Assembly (NCBI GenBank): GCA_017482385.1
Contig: JAFUNI010000013.1
Location: forward strand, 44,508 to 108,507
DNA: 64,000 bases
Reading direction: 5' to 3'
Origin: Oscillospiraceae bacterium
Lineage (GTDB): Bacteria; Bacillota; Clostridia; Oscillospirales; Oscillospiraceae
A program made the position numbers and the translations under genes. Positions 57,902 through 64,000 of this stretch are shown piece after piece. The notes under the pieces are model-generated. The model saw nothing but the letters and a program-made list of their open reading frames with translations. It did not search any database and was not told the DNA's origin. Within the stretch, counting starts at the first letter, position 1. Each line of letters starts with the position of its first letter.

Positions 57902-59242
57902 ATGGATTCGGAAATTTTTGAGAAGCTGCCGCCCACCAAGCTGTTTTTCCGGTGCGCTGTGCCGTCTATGGTCACAATGGCCTTTGGCGCTTTGTATCAA
58001 ATCGCAGATGGATTGTTTGTGGGACGGTTCATTGGTGAGGATGCTTTGGCCGCTGTCAATTTAATGATGCCTATTTTAATGATGGTATTCGCCTTTTCCA
58101 ATATGATCGCCACCGGTGCATCTGTACGAATCTCCGTACTGCTGGGTGAAAAGAACCGGGAAGAAGCATCTCGGGTGTTCTCCCTTTCTCTAAAGGTCAT
58201 TTTTCTGCTGGGCTGCGTTTTGGGAGCGTTGGGCGTCTTCTTCGCCGTGCCTTTTGTACGGTTTTTGGCACCGGGAGCATCGGAATTGGCGATAGAATAT
58301 GGCGTTACCTATATTCGGGTGAATGCGGTTTTTTCTCCGCTGTGCCTTGTCTTTTTTGCAACAGACAACTATCTGCGGGTATGCGGCAAGGAAAAGCTCA
58401 GCATGTGGCTGAGCATCACCACACAGCTATTTAACATTGTGCTGGATGTGGTTCTCATTGTGTTCTTAGGCCAGGGCGTTTGGGCCGCCGCCTTTACCAG
58501 CTGCTTGGCTATGTCCATTGGCGCTGTAATTATCCTTTGGTTGTTCCGGGGCAAGAAAATGGATCTTTACTATACCCGGAAAGGCGTTTCCTTCTCTAAA
58601 TTCTCAAAAATCCTTGCCAACGGCTCCAGCGAGTTTTTTAGCAACATTTCCATGTCGGTCATGTCCATCGTTTATAACTTTTTTCTGCTGAAATACGGTG
58701 GCACAACAGGCGTTGCGGCATTCTCGGTGATTATGTATGTGGACAGCATTATCGGCATGCTCACCTTCGGTATGTGCGACTCTATGCAGCCGGCTATCAG
58801 CTATTGCTATGGCGCAGGCTTGATGGACAAGGTCAAGGCTTTATGTAAGCGGATCATTTTGGCTGCTGTGGTGCTTTCCGCCGCGGCGATGGCATTTATG
58901 TACTTTGCAGGACCATATATTGCTCCCATTTTTGTAAAACCGGAAGATACGCAGCTGCTGAAAATAAGCATTGCAGGCATGAAGCTGTTTGCTCTTTCCT
59001 ATCTCACCGGCTGGGTGGATATGACTTTTTCCTCTTATTTTACCGCATTGGAGCGGCCGGGACGGTCACTGCTCACATCCTTCTTCGGCACACTGGTTGC
59101 CCCCATTGGATTTTTGTTCATTCTCACCCCGCACTGGGGTTTGGAGGGTGTATGGCTCAATCCTCTGGCCTCCAGCGCTGTCAGCGCGGTTTTTACCTTA
59201 TTCCTGGCATTGACACTAAAAATCAAAAAAGCAGATGTCTAA
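57902..59242 (+). CDS. MATE-family efflux transporter
   Basis: 446 residues with twelve membrane helices in two MatE halves. ALYQIADGLFVGRFIGEDALAAVNLMMPI is the family N-terminal signature and its repeat VYNFFLLKYGGTTGVAAFSVIMYVDSIIGMLTFGMCDSMQPAISYCYGAG starts the second half. It exports cationic compounds or drugs using H+ or Na+. Driven by a consensus promoter and possibly regulated by its leader. Confidence 0.92.
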   Translation: MDSEIFEKLPPTKLFFRCAVPSMVTMAFGALYQIADGLFVGRFIGEDALAAVNLMMPILMMVFAFSNMIATGASVRISVLLGEKNREEASRVFSLSLKVIFLLGCVLGALGVFFAVPFVRFLAPGASELAIEYGVTYIRVNAVFSPLCLVFFATDNYLRVCGKEKLSMWLSITTQLFNIVLDVVLIVFLGQGVWAAAFTSCLAMSIGAVIILWLFRGKKMDLYYTRKGVSFSKFSKILANGSSEFFSNISMSVMSIVYNFFLLKYGGTTGVAAFSVIMYVDSIIGMLTFGMCDSMQPAISYCYGAGLMDKVKALCKRIILAAVVLSAAAMAFMYFAGPYIAPIFVKPEDTQLLKISIAGMKLFALSYLTGWVDMTFSSYFTALERPGRSLLTSFFGTLVAPIGFLFILTPHWGLEGVWLNPLASSAVSAVFTLFLALTLKIKKADV

Positions 59243-59257
59243 GGCATCTGCTTTTTT
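59225..59257. terminator. bidirectional terminator
   Basis: AAAAAAGCAGATG-TCTAAGG-CATCTGCTTTTTT perfect stem, serving the MATE gene and the PHP gene. Confidence 0.92.
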
Positions 59258-59259
59258 GA

Positions 59260-60090
59260 TTACCATAAGTCTTTTTCAGACAATTCGGAGAAATCGCCGT
59301 CTACAAAACCGGCGGCGGAGAGGTATTCTTCCACCTTGGGGCGCAGATCTTCATAGCTGTGATGAGAATCTGAGCCGTAGGTGACAGGAACGCCCATTTC
59401 AAACAGCTCCCGCAGGAATTCTGCGTACTGATGACGGAACTTCTCCGTAGCCTTTGGTGTGCGGAAGAAGTGGGAATTACACTCTATATATTTGCCGTTT
59501 TCCTTCAGTGCCGCCCCCAACTCCAGATGCATAGAACGGGGAATGATGCTAAAATCCTCATACCAAAGCGCTTTACCGCAATACCAGGGATGGCCCAGGA
59601 TGGTCGTCCGCTCGTCACAGGCAAGCGCCATCTGTTGGCAATGCCAGGATTCTATGCATTTTTCTATCGAACCGCCTCTTGCATTAGGACCGATCAAGCT
59701 CCAGTGAACCGCTGTTATCGCCAAGCGCATCCCCAATGCCGACAGTTCTTCCTTGGTATAGGGCAGGAGAAAATCATGACGATCCTCCCGGGCCGGAGGG
59801 CTATACCCATCCCGGGTGCCGTGCTCACAGATATAATCATAACAGGGCTTTTCAATAGGTGTCAGCTCCACGCCCAATACCATATTGGGATACTTGGCTT
59901 GCAGCTGCTTCACATTTTTCGCTGAATCCTCGATATTCTTTCTGAATTTATCGTCATTATAATTGGCGTGATCGGTGATACCAAAGTACCGCATTCCTTG
60001 GGCATTTGCCTGATCACCGATGGCGGCAATGGGATTGGAGGCATCATAGGAATTTTCGCTGTGGATATGCCAGTCGGAATGGATGATCAT
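59260..60090 (-). CDS. PHP-domain phosphoesterase (histidinol-phosphatase-like)
   Basis: 276 residues. Metal ligands DWHIHSENS (5-13), GITDHANYND, GVELTPIE, ITAVHWS, LGHPWY, ECNSHFFR and YGSDSHHS cover the PHP motif set. The protein belongs with HisK/YcdX-like PHP phosphatases; the substrate is unknown because no his genes are near. ATG overlaps the stop of the membrane-protein gene upstream (TAATG). Confidence 0.86.
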   Translation of the reverse strand: MIIHSDWHIHSENSYDASNPIAAIGDQANAQGMRYFGITDHANYNDDKFRKNIEDSAKNVKQLQAKYPNMVLGVELTPIEKPCYDYICEHGTRDGYSPPAREDRHDFLLPYTKEELSALGMRLAITAVHWSLIGPNARGGSIEKCIESWHCQQMALACDERTTILGHPWYCGKALWYEDFSIIPRSMHLELGAALKENGKYIECNSHFFRTPKATEKFRHQYAEFLRELFEMGVPVTYGSDSHHSYEDLRPKVEEYLSAAGFVDGDFSELSEKDLW

Positions 60091-60644
60091 TATTCTTGCT
60101 CCTTGTATTTCTTTTTGAGTTTTCTGTAAAAAGCAACTGTTGCCACCACATCAGCGCAGAAAAACAGCTGTAAGATTGCATACCAACAAACTTCCTTGGA
60201 TTTGAAAATGTCCTGGCGGACGGAATTGATCACCGCAGCGAGCATAACTAAACCCGATATAAGTAAAGTAAAACAATCAAGCAACCACAACCCAATAGCA
60301 AACGGAATTGTAAAGATCGTAATTGCAAGAAGCACACCCAAAACAAAGATCACTACATAGGCCGGTACTTGGGTTAATTTCAAAATCATTGCATATTTTG
60401 CCAAGGTAAGAGCATCCCAACCCTTGCGAACACCCAATACAACATAAACAATACTGACCGTAAGGGCAAGCAAGCAAAAAAATCCCAACGGGCCTAAGAG
60501 CAGGAATAAATTATTTCGGAACACGGATTCCATTAAAAAACCGAAAAAGGGTGTTTCTGCGGAAAAGAAAAGAGTGGCCAAGGTAAACAGCGCCAAATAC
60601 GGAATGCAAATTGCCGGAATGAGCATCCATTGTTTCTTTTTCAT
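60090..60644 (-). CDS. membrane protein of unknown function, 184 aa
   Basis: ATG 60644 (MKKKQWMLIPAICIPYLALFTLATLFF; GAGGTG upstream). Four or five membrane helices, C-terminus KLKKKYKEQE cytoplasmic. The frame stays open upstream through the hairpin cluster but that part is tRNA-like repeat, not gene. Coupled to the PHP gene. Confidence 0.72.
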   Translation of the reverse strand: MKKKQWMLIPAICIPYLALFTLATLFFSAETPFFGFLMESVFRNNLFLLLGPLGFFCLLALTVSIVYVVLGVRKGWDALTLAKYAMILKLTQVPAYVVIFVLGVLLAITIFTIPFAIGLWLLDCFTLLISGLVMLAAVINSVRQDIFKSKEVCWYAILQLFFCADVVATVAFYRKLKKKYKEQE

Positions 60645-60718
60645 ACCAATCACCTCATGGATAGTATAGCAGATATTGCTTTTTGCCGCAAGTAGTAAAG
60701 GATGCGGGATTCGGGTGC

Positions 60719-60866
60719 ATTTTTGCCTCTGAGGCAAAAATAATTGTAACCACCAGTTTGCGAACTGGTGGTAGCAACTGTCCACTGGACAGTTGCACTT
60801 AGATGGGTTCGAATCCCGATCTATGCAATAAAAAATGCAGATACCCATTGGGGTATCTGCATTTTT
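60719..60866. repeat. cluster of five consecutive hairpins
   Basis: 60719-60741 (11-bp stem), 60749-60772 (10 bp), 60774-60796 (10 bp), 60801-60822 (T-arm-like GGGTTCGAATCCC) and 60831-60866 (15 bp, terminator form with T run). No coding frame. It looks like a dispersed repeat or a chain of tRNA-related relics. Confidence 0.65.
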
Positions 60867-60890
60867 TGGCAGAGGATGAGGGATTCGAAT
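60867..60890 (-). repeat. 3'-end remnant of another tRNA gene
   Basis: Minus strand reads ATTCGAATCCCTC (T arm), ATCCTCT (acceptor strand), G, CCA. The 5' half is missing. As at 34517, it is joined to a terminator hairpin (60831-60866). Probably an old attachment site. A weaker copy, GGATGCGGGATTCGGGTGCA, is at 60700-60719. Confidence 0.55.
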
Positions 60891-61155
60891 TTGCATTATT
60901 TCTTCCTTCGCATACTATTGCGGTGTCATTTGGGGCGTTTTGTTCCCGAAACATTCCTATATTGAACAAATTAGACCAACCAAAAACATCCGCATAAGGG
61001 AAAAAATAAGGGAAAAAACACCTGCGAATTCGGTGTCAGAGAGGACCAACCATCCCCCTGTGTTTTTGTTGTCGAAAACACTCGAATTTTCTCCGTTGCT
61101 ACAGTATCCGCTTTTGTGTTATGCTTCTGTTATCAAAATAACAGGCGGTGATCTT

Positions 61156-61521
61156 GTGAAGAAAATACTTATTGCTATAACAACTGACGCAATAAGCACA
61201 GCGCTGTCCAGGGCCCTATACCAGTATGAGGTTCATATCTGCAGCACAGGTACGGAGACTCTTGCGATGCTGGAGATCCTTCACCCGGATATTCTGATTC
61301 TGGATCTGATGTTGCCAGCCATAGACGGATTAACTGTTTTGCGAAAATCCAGTTTTAGGCCGCGCACTATTTTGGCTATTACAAATTTCATTAGCGCAAC
61401 TGTGTTACATACTGCAGCCGATGTAGGTGTGCAGGATATTGTTCTTATTCCCTGCACGATTCGTTACATAGTCAATCGTTTAGAGACTTTGATAGAAAAA
61501 GTCCCCTCCCTGGAAGTGTAA
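61156..61521 (+). CDS. stand-alone response-regulator receiver domain
   Basis: 121 residues from GTG 61156 (MKKILIAITTDAISTALSRALYQYEVHIC); frame is open earlier but that part is repeat. Phosphoacceptor Asp in HPDILILDLMLPAIDG near residue 51, followed by RPRTILAITNF with Thr-like switch position. The acidic pair after beta-1 is reduced (ITTD) and the conserved Lys near the end of beta-5 (usually KP) reads IPC. No output domain. It converges with the Spo0A_C operon with 20 bases between stops. It may be a partner of that protein, or a degenerate receiver. Confidence 0.75.
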   Translation: MKKILIAITTDAISTALSRALYQYEVHICSTGTETLAMLEILHPDILILDLMLPAIDGLTVLRKSSFRPRTILAITNFISATVLHTAADVGVQDIVLIPCTIRYIVNRLETLIEKVPSLEV

Positions 61522-61533
61522 TCCAGAGAGGGG
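61503..61533. terminator. hairpin between the receiver gene and the secreted-protein gene
   Basis: CCCCTCCCTGGA / TCCAGAGAGGGG stem (one G-U type mismatch) over the end of the receiver gene; T run short. Confidence 0.6.
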
Positions 61534-61541
61534 CAATATTA

Positions 61542-61985
61542 TTACATCAATATAATCTCTGTATAAACATCTCTTTCGCCAATGCCGCGGCTATCTTTAG
61601 CATAGAAGGTAACATATGCTGTATAGTAGTATCCTGACCAAGCGTTGTCATATGTCACATAATTCACATAGGAATAGGAATTTGTTTCAGTCATTTCCGG
61701 GTAGTCTTCCATATCATAGGTCCGCACATCAGTCCAACCTGTCTGCCCATTCGCGGAACGATAAACAACGATCTCACTAACGCCAAGCACATCCATCATA
61801 TCCACATTTGAATCTACATCAAACCAAATCTCAAAAGATGTGGCCGAAGCTTTATAAAGATCTGTACCATAGGCTGCAAAAAAAGCACTACCTCTCGGTT
61901 CCGCTATACTCTCTGCATAAGAAGGAATTACCAACAGCATACTCAGCACAAGAATAATACTTACAAATCGAATATATTTCTTCAT
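61542..61985 (-). CDS. small secreted protein, 147 aa
   Basis: Signal peptide (MKKYIRFVSIILVLSMLLVIPSYAES), then a beta-rich domain with many Tyr (NSYSYVNYVTYDNAWSGYYYTAYVTFYAKDSRGIG). The frame WFDVDSNVDMMDVLGVSEIVVYRS resembles small fibronectin-like secreted proteins of clostridia (DUF6147 type, uncertain). Overlaps the DUF4367-like gene by four bases, so it belongs to the Spo0A_C operon. Confidence 0.72.
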   Translation of the reverse strand: MKKYIRFVSIILVLSMLLVIPSYAESIAEPRGSAFFAAYGTDLYKASATSFEIWFDVDSNVDMMDVLGVSEIVVYRSANGQTGWTDVRTYDMEDYPEMTETNSYSYVNYVTYDNAWSGYYYTAYVTFYAKDSRGIGERDVYTEIILM

Positions 61986-62809
61986 TCTAATGGCCTCCTG
62001 TAAATAGATTTAATGATTATATAAACATCTTCTCTTGATACATCAGTATTAATTAAACACTCAACACCATCTATAGCCCACGTAACCGACAAATTCTCAT
62101 CGTTTACTAAAACAAAATGGCTTACATCCGCGTAATCATATAATTCAACAGCAGTTTCTTCTTTTTCAAATTTTGTAGTAATATCATTCGATATTCTATA
62201 TGTGATGGATACACCTTTTTCATTCCCTCTAAAAATCGCATTCACTTTATATCCGTTATCCCGCAACGGAGTGGCCTTCAGATTTAACAACTCAAACCCT
62301 TCAGGCAACCACATAGGCACAACTGGTTCTGTTATGCCGAGTTCCACAACCTTATCGTACAACTGTTGCAATCCGTTGTTGTCTGTTTCAAAAAGGTATT
62401 CTGCAGGAGGTTTCTTTTTGTCCTGATCCGGCGTGAAGAACTCGAAAACCTCACTTGTCCAGCGGGACAGTATATCAAAAACGCTCTCTGCACCTACTGT
62501 CCGGGGTACTGCCATAACAATAATGCAAGCCGCTGCGGCAACAGCCGCAATTCCAGTGATCCACCTGCGTTTACTTTTGGACTGTTTGGGCGGTGTTTTG
62601 TGTTCACTTAATTTTTCCAACAAAGCTAAGACCTCCGGTGTTTCCTCTACCGGATAGTCTTTTTCTCTATCTTCCAGTGTTTGCAATATGGGTAATACCA
62701 CCTCCTCGTTGGGGTATTTCTTTTCCAGCTCCGCCTGCAGAATGCGATCCAGCTCATCAGTAGGCAGCTGCTTCCATTCTTGATCCGGACAGGTTTTACT
62801 CTCTCTCAT
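61982..62809 (-). CDS. single-pass membrane protein with DUF4367-like extracytoplasmic domain
   Basis: 275 residues from ATG 62809 (MRESKTCPDQEWKQLPTDELDRILQAELEKKYP; GGGGGG six bases upstream). N-terminal 80 residues cytoplasmic, then KSKRRWITGIAAVAAAACIIVMAVPRTVGA as membrane helix, then a domain (VPMWLPEGFELLNLKATPLRDNGYKVNAIFRGNEKGVSITYRIS) of DUF4367 type, common in anti-sigma-like proteins. Start overlaps the Spo0A_C stop (ATGA). The layout is that of a regulator plus membrane anti-regulator. Confidence 0.76.
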   Translation of the reverse strand: MRESKTCPDQEWKQLPTDELDRILQAELEKKYPNEEVVLPILQTLEDREKDYPVEETPEVLALLEKLSEHKTPPKQSKSKRRWITGIAAVAAAACIIVMAVPRTVGAESVFDILSRWTSEVFEFFTPDQDKKKPPAEYLFETDNNGLQQLYDKVVELGITEPVVPMWLPEGFELLNLKATPLRDNGYKVNAIFRGNEKGVSITYRISNDITTKFEKEETAVELYDYADVSHFVLVNDENLSVTWAIDGVECLINTDVSREDVYIIIKSIYRRPLE

Positions 62810-63240
62810 TGCAATCCCCCCTTTGTTATTTTGCATTCCTGCCAAATCTCCAAAATATAAGCTATTCTGGAAATGAATTCGCTATTTGTGGGTTTATTTG
62901 TAATAGGTTGGCCATCATAGGAGAAGTACCAGTCCCAGGCCTGTTGGCTCCCATTCGTCCAAGCTGTTTTTATCACTTTTCTGATAGCCATTTCTATCGC
63001 CCATTCGGAATATTGATTATAGCATGAGCACACCTCTAAGTACATATCTTTCGATAATGCGCGTGTAGGATCTTCGTATTGCAATTCAATTGCCTTTTTG
63101 AGATACTCGAAGCCCGCTTGTTTTGTCGGTATCCCTAATTCCATCAAGATTACAACAATTCTTCCTCTAAAGTTGTAAGGGTCCAAATGCCGTGCTAACA
63201 ATTGTATATGGCCAAGCGTTATCTCTATCGTGCTTTCCAT
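62806..63240 (-). CDS. stand-alone Spo0A C-terminal DNA-binding domain protein
   Basis: 144 residues. Helix pattern HIQLLARHLDPYNFRGRIVVILMELGIPTKQAGFEYLKKAIELQYEDPTRALSKDMYLEVCSCYN, EWAIEMAIRKVIKTAW and the hallmark TNKPTNSEFISRIAYIL match the sigma-A-contact and recognition parts of Spo0A (compare its ...RAIRHAIEVAWxRG...KPTNSEFIA). There is no receiver domain: residues 1-25 take its place. Ribosome site GGAGG. First gene of a coupled three-gene operon. It likely binds 0A-box-like sites without direct phosphorelay control. Which genes it targets is unknown. Confidence 0.85.
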   Translation of the reverse strand: MESTIEITLGHIQLLARHLDPYNFRGRIVVILMELGIPTKQAGFEYLKKAIELQYEDPTRALSKDMYLEVCSCYNQYSEWAIEMAIRKVIKTAWTNGSQQAWDWYFSYDGQPITNKPTNSEFISRIAYILEIWQECKITKGGLQ

Positions 63241-63313
63241 TTTATTCCTCCTTTCTTTGGATATTATGACATAAAGATTTGCATTTGTCTATCGAAAAAT
63301 GGCGAAAAAATAT

Positions 63314-63346
63314 CCCCCTCCCGGAGATTTTGCTCCAAGGAGGGGC
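63314..63346 (-). terminator. terminator of the lysis module
   Basis: CCCCTCC/GGAGGGG outer stem with an inner GGAG..CTCC, minus-strand tail rich in T, directly after the holin-like stop. Confidence 0.75.
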
Positions 63347-63351
63347 GATTT

Positions 63352-63546
63352 TTAATTGCTGGAATTTCCAATTTTCTCGTGCTGGGTGCCAAAATAGAAC
63401 GACACCACCATAGAAATGATAATCATTACATTGTCCGGCTCGATGCTGCCGTTCAGAGCAAGCACCGCAAATACGGTGATCACCACCAATGTAACAATGG
63501 TCTTGACTTTAAGTAAGTTGGCAAGGTTTTTTAGTACGTCTTTCAT
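63352..63546 (-). CDS. small holin-like membrane protein, 64 aa
   Basis: MKDVLKNLANLLKVKTIVTLVVITVFAVLALNG then VMIIISMVVSFYFGTQHEK: two membrane helices and a charged C-terminus, like phage holin proteins of the clostridial XhlA/BhlA group. AGGAGG before ATG. Third gene of the lysis module. Confidence 0.76.
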   Translation of the reverse strand: MKDVLKNLANLLKVKTIVTLVVITVFAVLALNGSIEPDNVMIIISMVVSFYFGTQHEKIGNSSN

Positions 63547-63558
63547 AATAATTCCTCC

Positions 63559-63852
63559 TTATGTCTCCACATCCCATTTGGTGACATGTTCATAGATTTC
63601 GTCAATGAAACTGTTGCCCCCCATAGCCTTATAGGCTTGGTACATCATCACGAAGTTTTCAGCTTCGTACTGCCGGAGTCGCCGGGCATCTCTGTTCTTG
63701 TGGTATGTGCTCAGCATAGCAGTTCGCAACTGACATTTCTGCCCTTCACGGATCTTCTTCTGTTCCCGCAGACATTTCCAAAGCAACACAACAGCGCCAC
63801 CAATCGTGGTGAGATAACCAATTACCGTAGCGGCGATTTTAAGGTATTCCAC
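63559..63852 (-). CDS. small membrane protein of the lysis module, 97 aa
   Basis: GTG 63852 (MEYLKIAATVIGYLTTIGGAVVLLWKCLREQKKIREGQ): one membrane helix, then a basic helical tail (YHKNRDARRLRQYEAENFVMMYQAYKAMGGNSFIDEIYEHVTKW). GGAGGGG upstream. Similar proteins sit between endolysin and holin in prophages and may be a second holin or a head-tail junction relic. Confidence 0.74.
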   Translation of the reverse strand: MEYLKIAATVIGYLTTIGGAVVLLWKCLREQKKIREGQKCQLRTAMLSTYHKNRDARRLRQYEAENFVMMYQAYKAMGGNSFIDEIYEHVTKWDVET

Positions 63853-63864
63853 AAATCGCCCCTC

Positions 63865-64000
63865 CTACTTTAAGCCCAGCAGACAGCCCATCGTGGCAGC
63901 ATCGGCAACGCCGGTCACCGGCAGTTTATTCGCCTGCCGGTATTTTCGGACGGCGGTTTCCGTTTTCGCGCCGAAAATACCGTCTGCGCTGCCGCAATTG
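63865..64000 (-). CDS. endolysin C-terminal fragment with peptidoglycan-binding domain (runs off the right edge)
   Basis: The visible 44 residues NCGSADGIFGAKTETAVRKYRQANKLPVTGVADAATMGCLLGLK form a PG_binding_1 repeat. The catalytic part is outside. Its stop is 12 bases before the next gene. Suggests a prophage or prophage remnant beginning here and extending rightward. Confidence 0.8.
   Translation of the reverse strand, partial: NCGSADGIFGAKTETAVRKYRQANKLPVTGVADAATMGCLLGLK

Noticed and set aside
60645-60896. N-terminal extension of the 60090-60644 membrane protein
   Set aside because: The extension translates hairpins and tRNA remnant and lacks a ribosome site; ATG 60644 has a proper one.

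Overview
The window looks like a chromosome segment of a spore-forming, low-oxygen gut Firmicute, most likely Clostridia of the Oscillospiraceae (Ruminococcaceae) type. The grounds are strong AGGAGG ribosome sites, a Spo0A DNA-binding-domain gene, an initiator tRNA with encoded CCA, NPQTG-type wall anchoring, many glycan-degrading genes under AraC/DeoR regulators, and small clostridial conserved proteins. Taxonomy is inferred; no rRNA is present.

Layout. 1-1.5 kb: Xaa-Pro peptidase fragment, YqeG phosphatase and an unknown gene. 1.5-9.7 kb: a tight minus-strand operon (GlpA-like dehydrogenase, second FAD oxidoreductase, DUF1667 protein, two tandem phosphodiesterases, MlrC-like metallopeptidase) behind a DeoR/GlpR regulator, probably for glycerol-phosphate use. 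9.8-19 kb: methyltransferase, a roughly 2,120-residue VWA/pilin-repeat surface protein with a co-operonic Cys-rich protein, and a two-headed HTH regulator. 19-24.6 kb: MoxR/DUF58/membrane operon, GH39 enzyme, a 170-nt structured RNA candidate, a lipoprotein. 25-31.7 kb: AraC-controlled glycan operon (GH38-like mannosidase, SGNH esterase, SDR, lactonase-cupin fusion). 32-34.5 kb: a secreted DnaJ-zinc-finger-like protein and a gene-free, hairpin-rich stretch holding copies of a tRNA 3' end.

34.5-51.2 kb is an integrated element bounded by a perfect 45-bp direct repeat of the 3' part of the initiator tRNA gene. It carries a tyrosine integrase next to the intact tRNA, a serine recombinase, a DnaB-C ATPase, a DUF669 protein, a replication-initiator-like protein, XRE regulator, an HTH/zinc-ribbon/kinase cassette, a YidD homologue, several unknown genes and a DUF2806 gene in the cargo position between integrase and attachment site. 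No relaxase, capsid or terminase gene was seen, so it resembles a mobilisable island or phage satellite.

51.3-64 kb returns to chromosome-like genes: CoaX, YfcE-type phosphoesterase, a second AraC/glycosidase pair, a three-gene operon of unknown function, a carboxylesterase, a MATE exporter with an attenuator-like leader, a PHP phosphatase, a hairpin cluster with a second tRNA remnant, a locus in which a lone receiver protein faces a lone Spo0A DNA-binding domain, and at the right edge a holin/endolysin module.

The most notable observations are the split Spo0A-like locus, the amber-interrupted gene in the element, the twin operator-promoter modules near 43.8 kb, the 6S-like RNA candidate, the kinase cassette and the history of insertions at the initiator tRNA gene. 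All calls come from reading the sequence; no database search was run.
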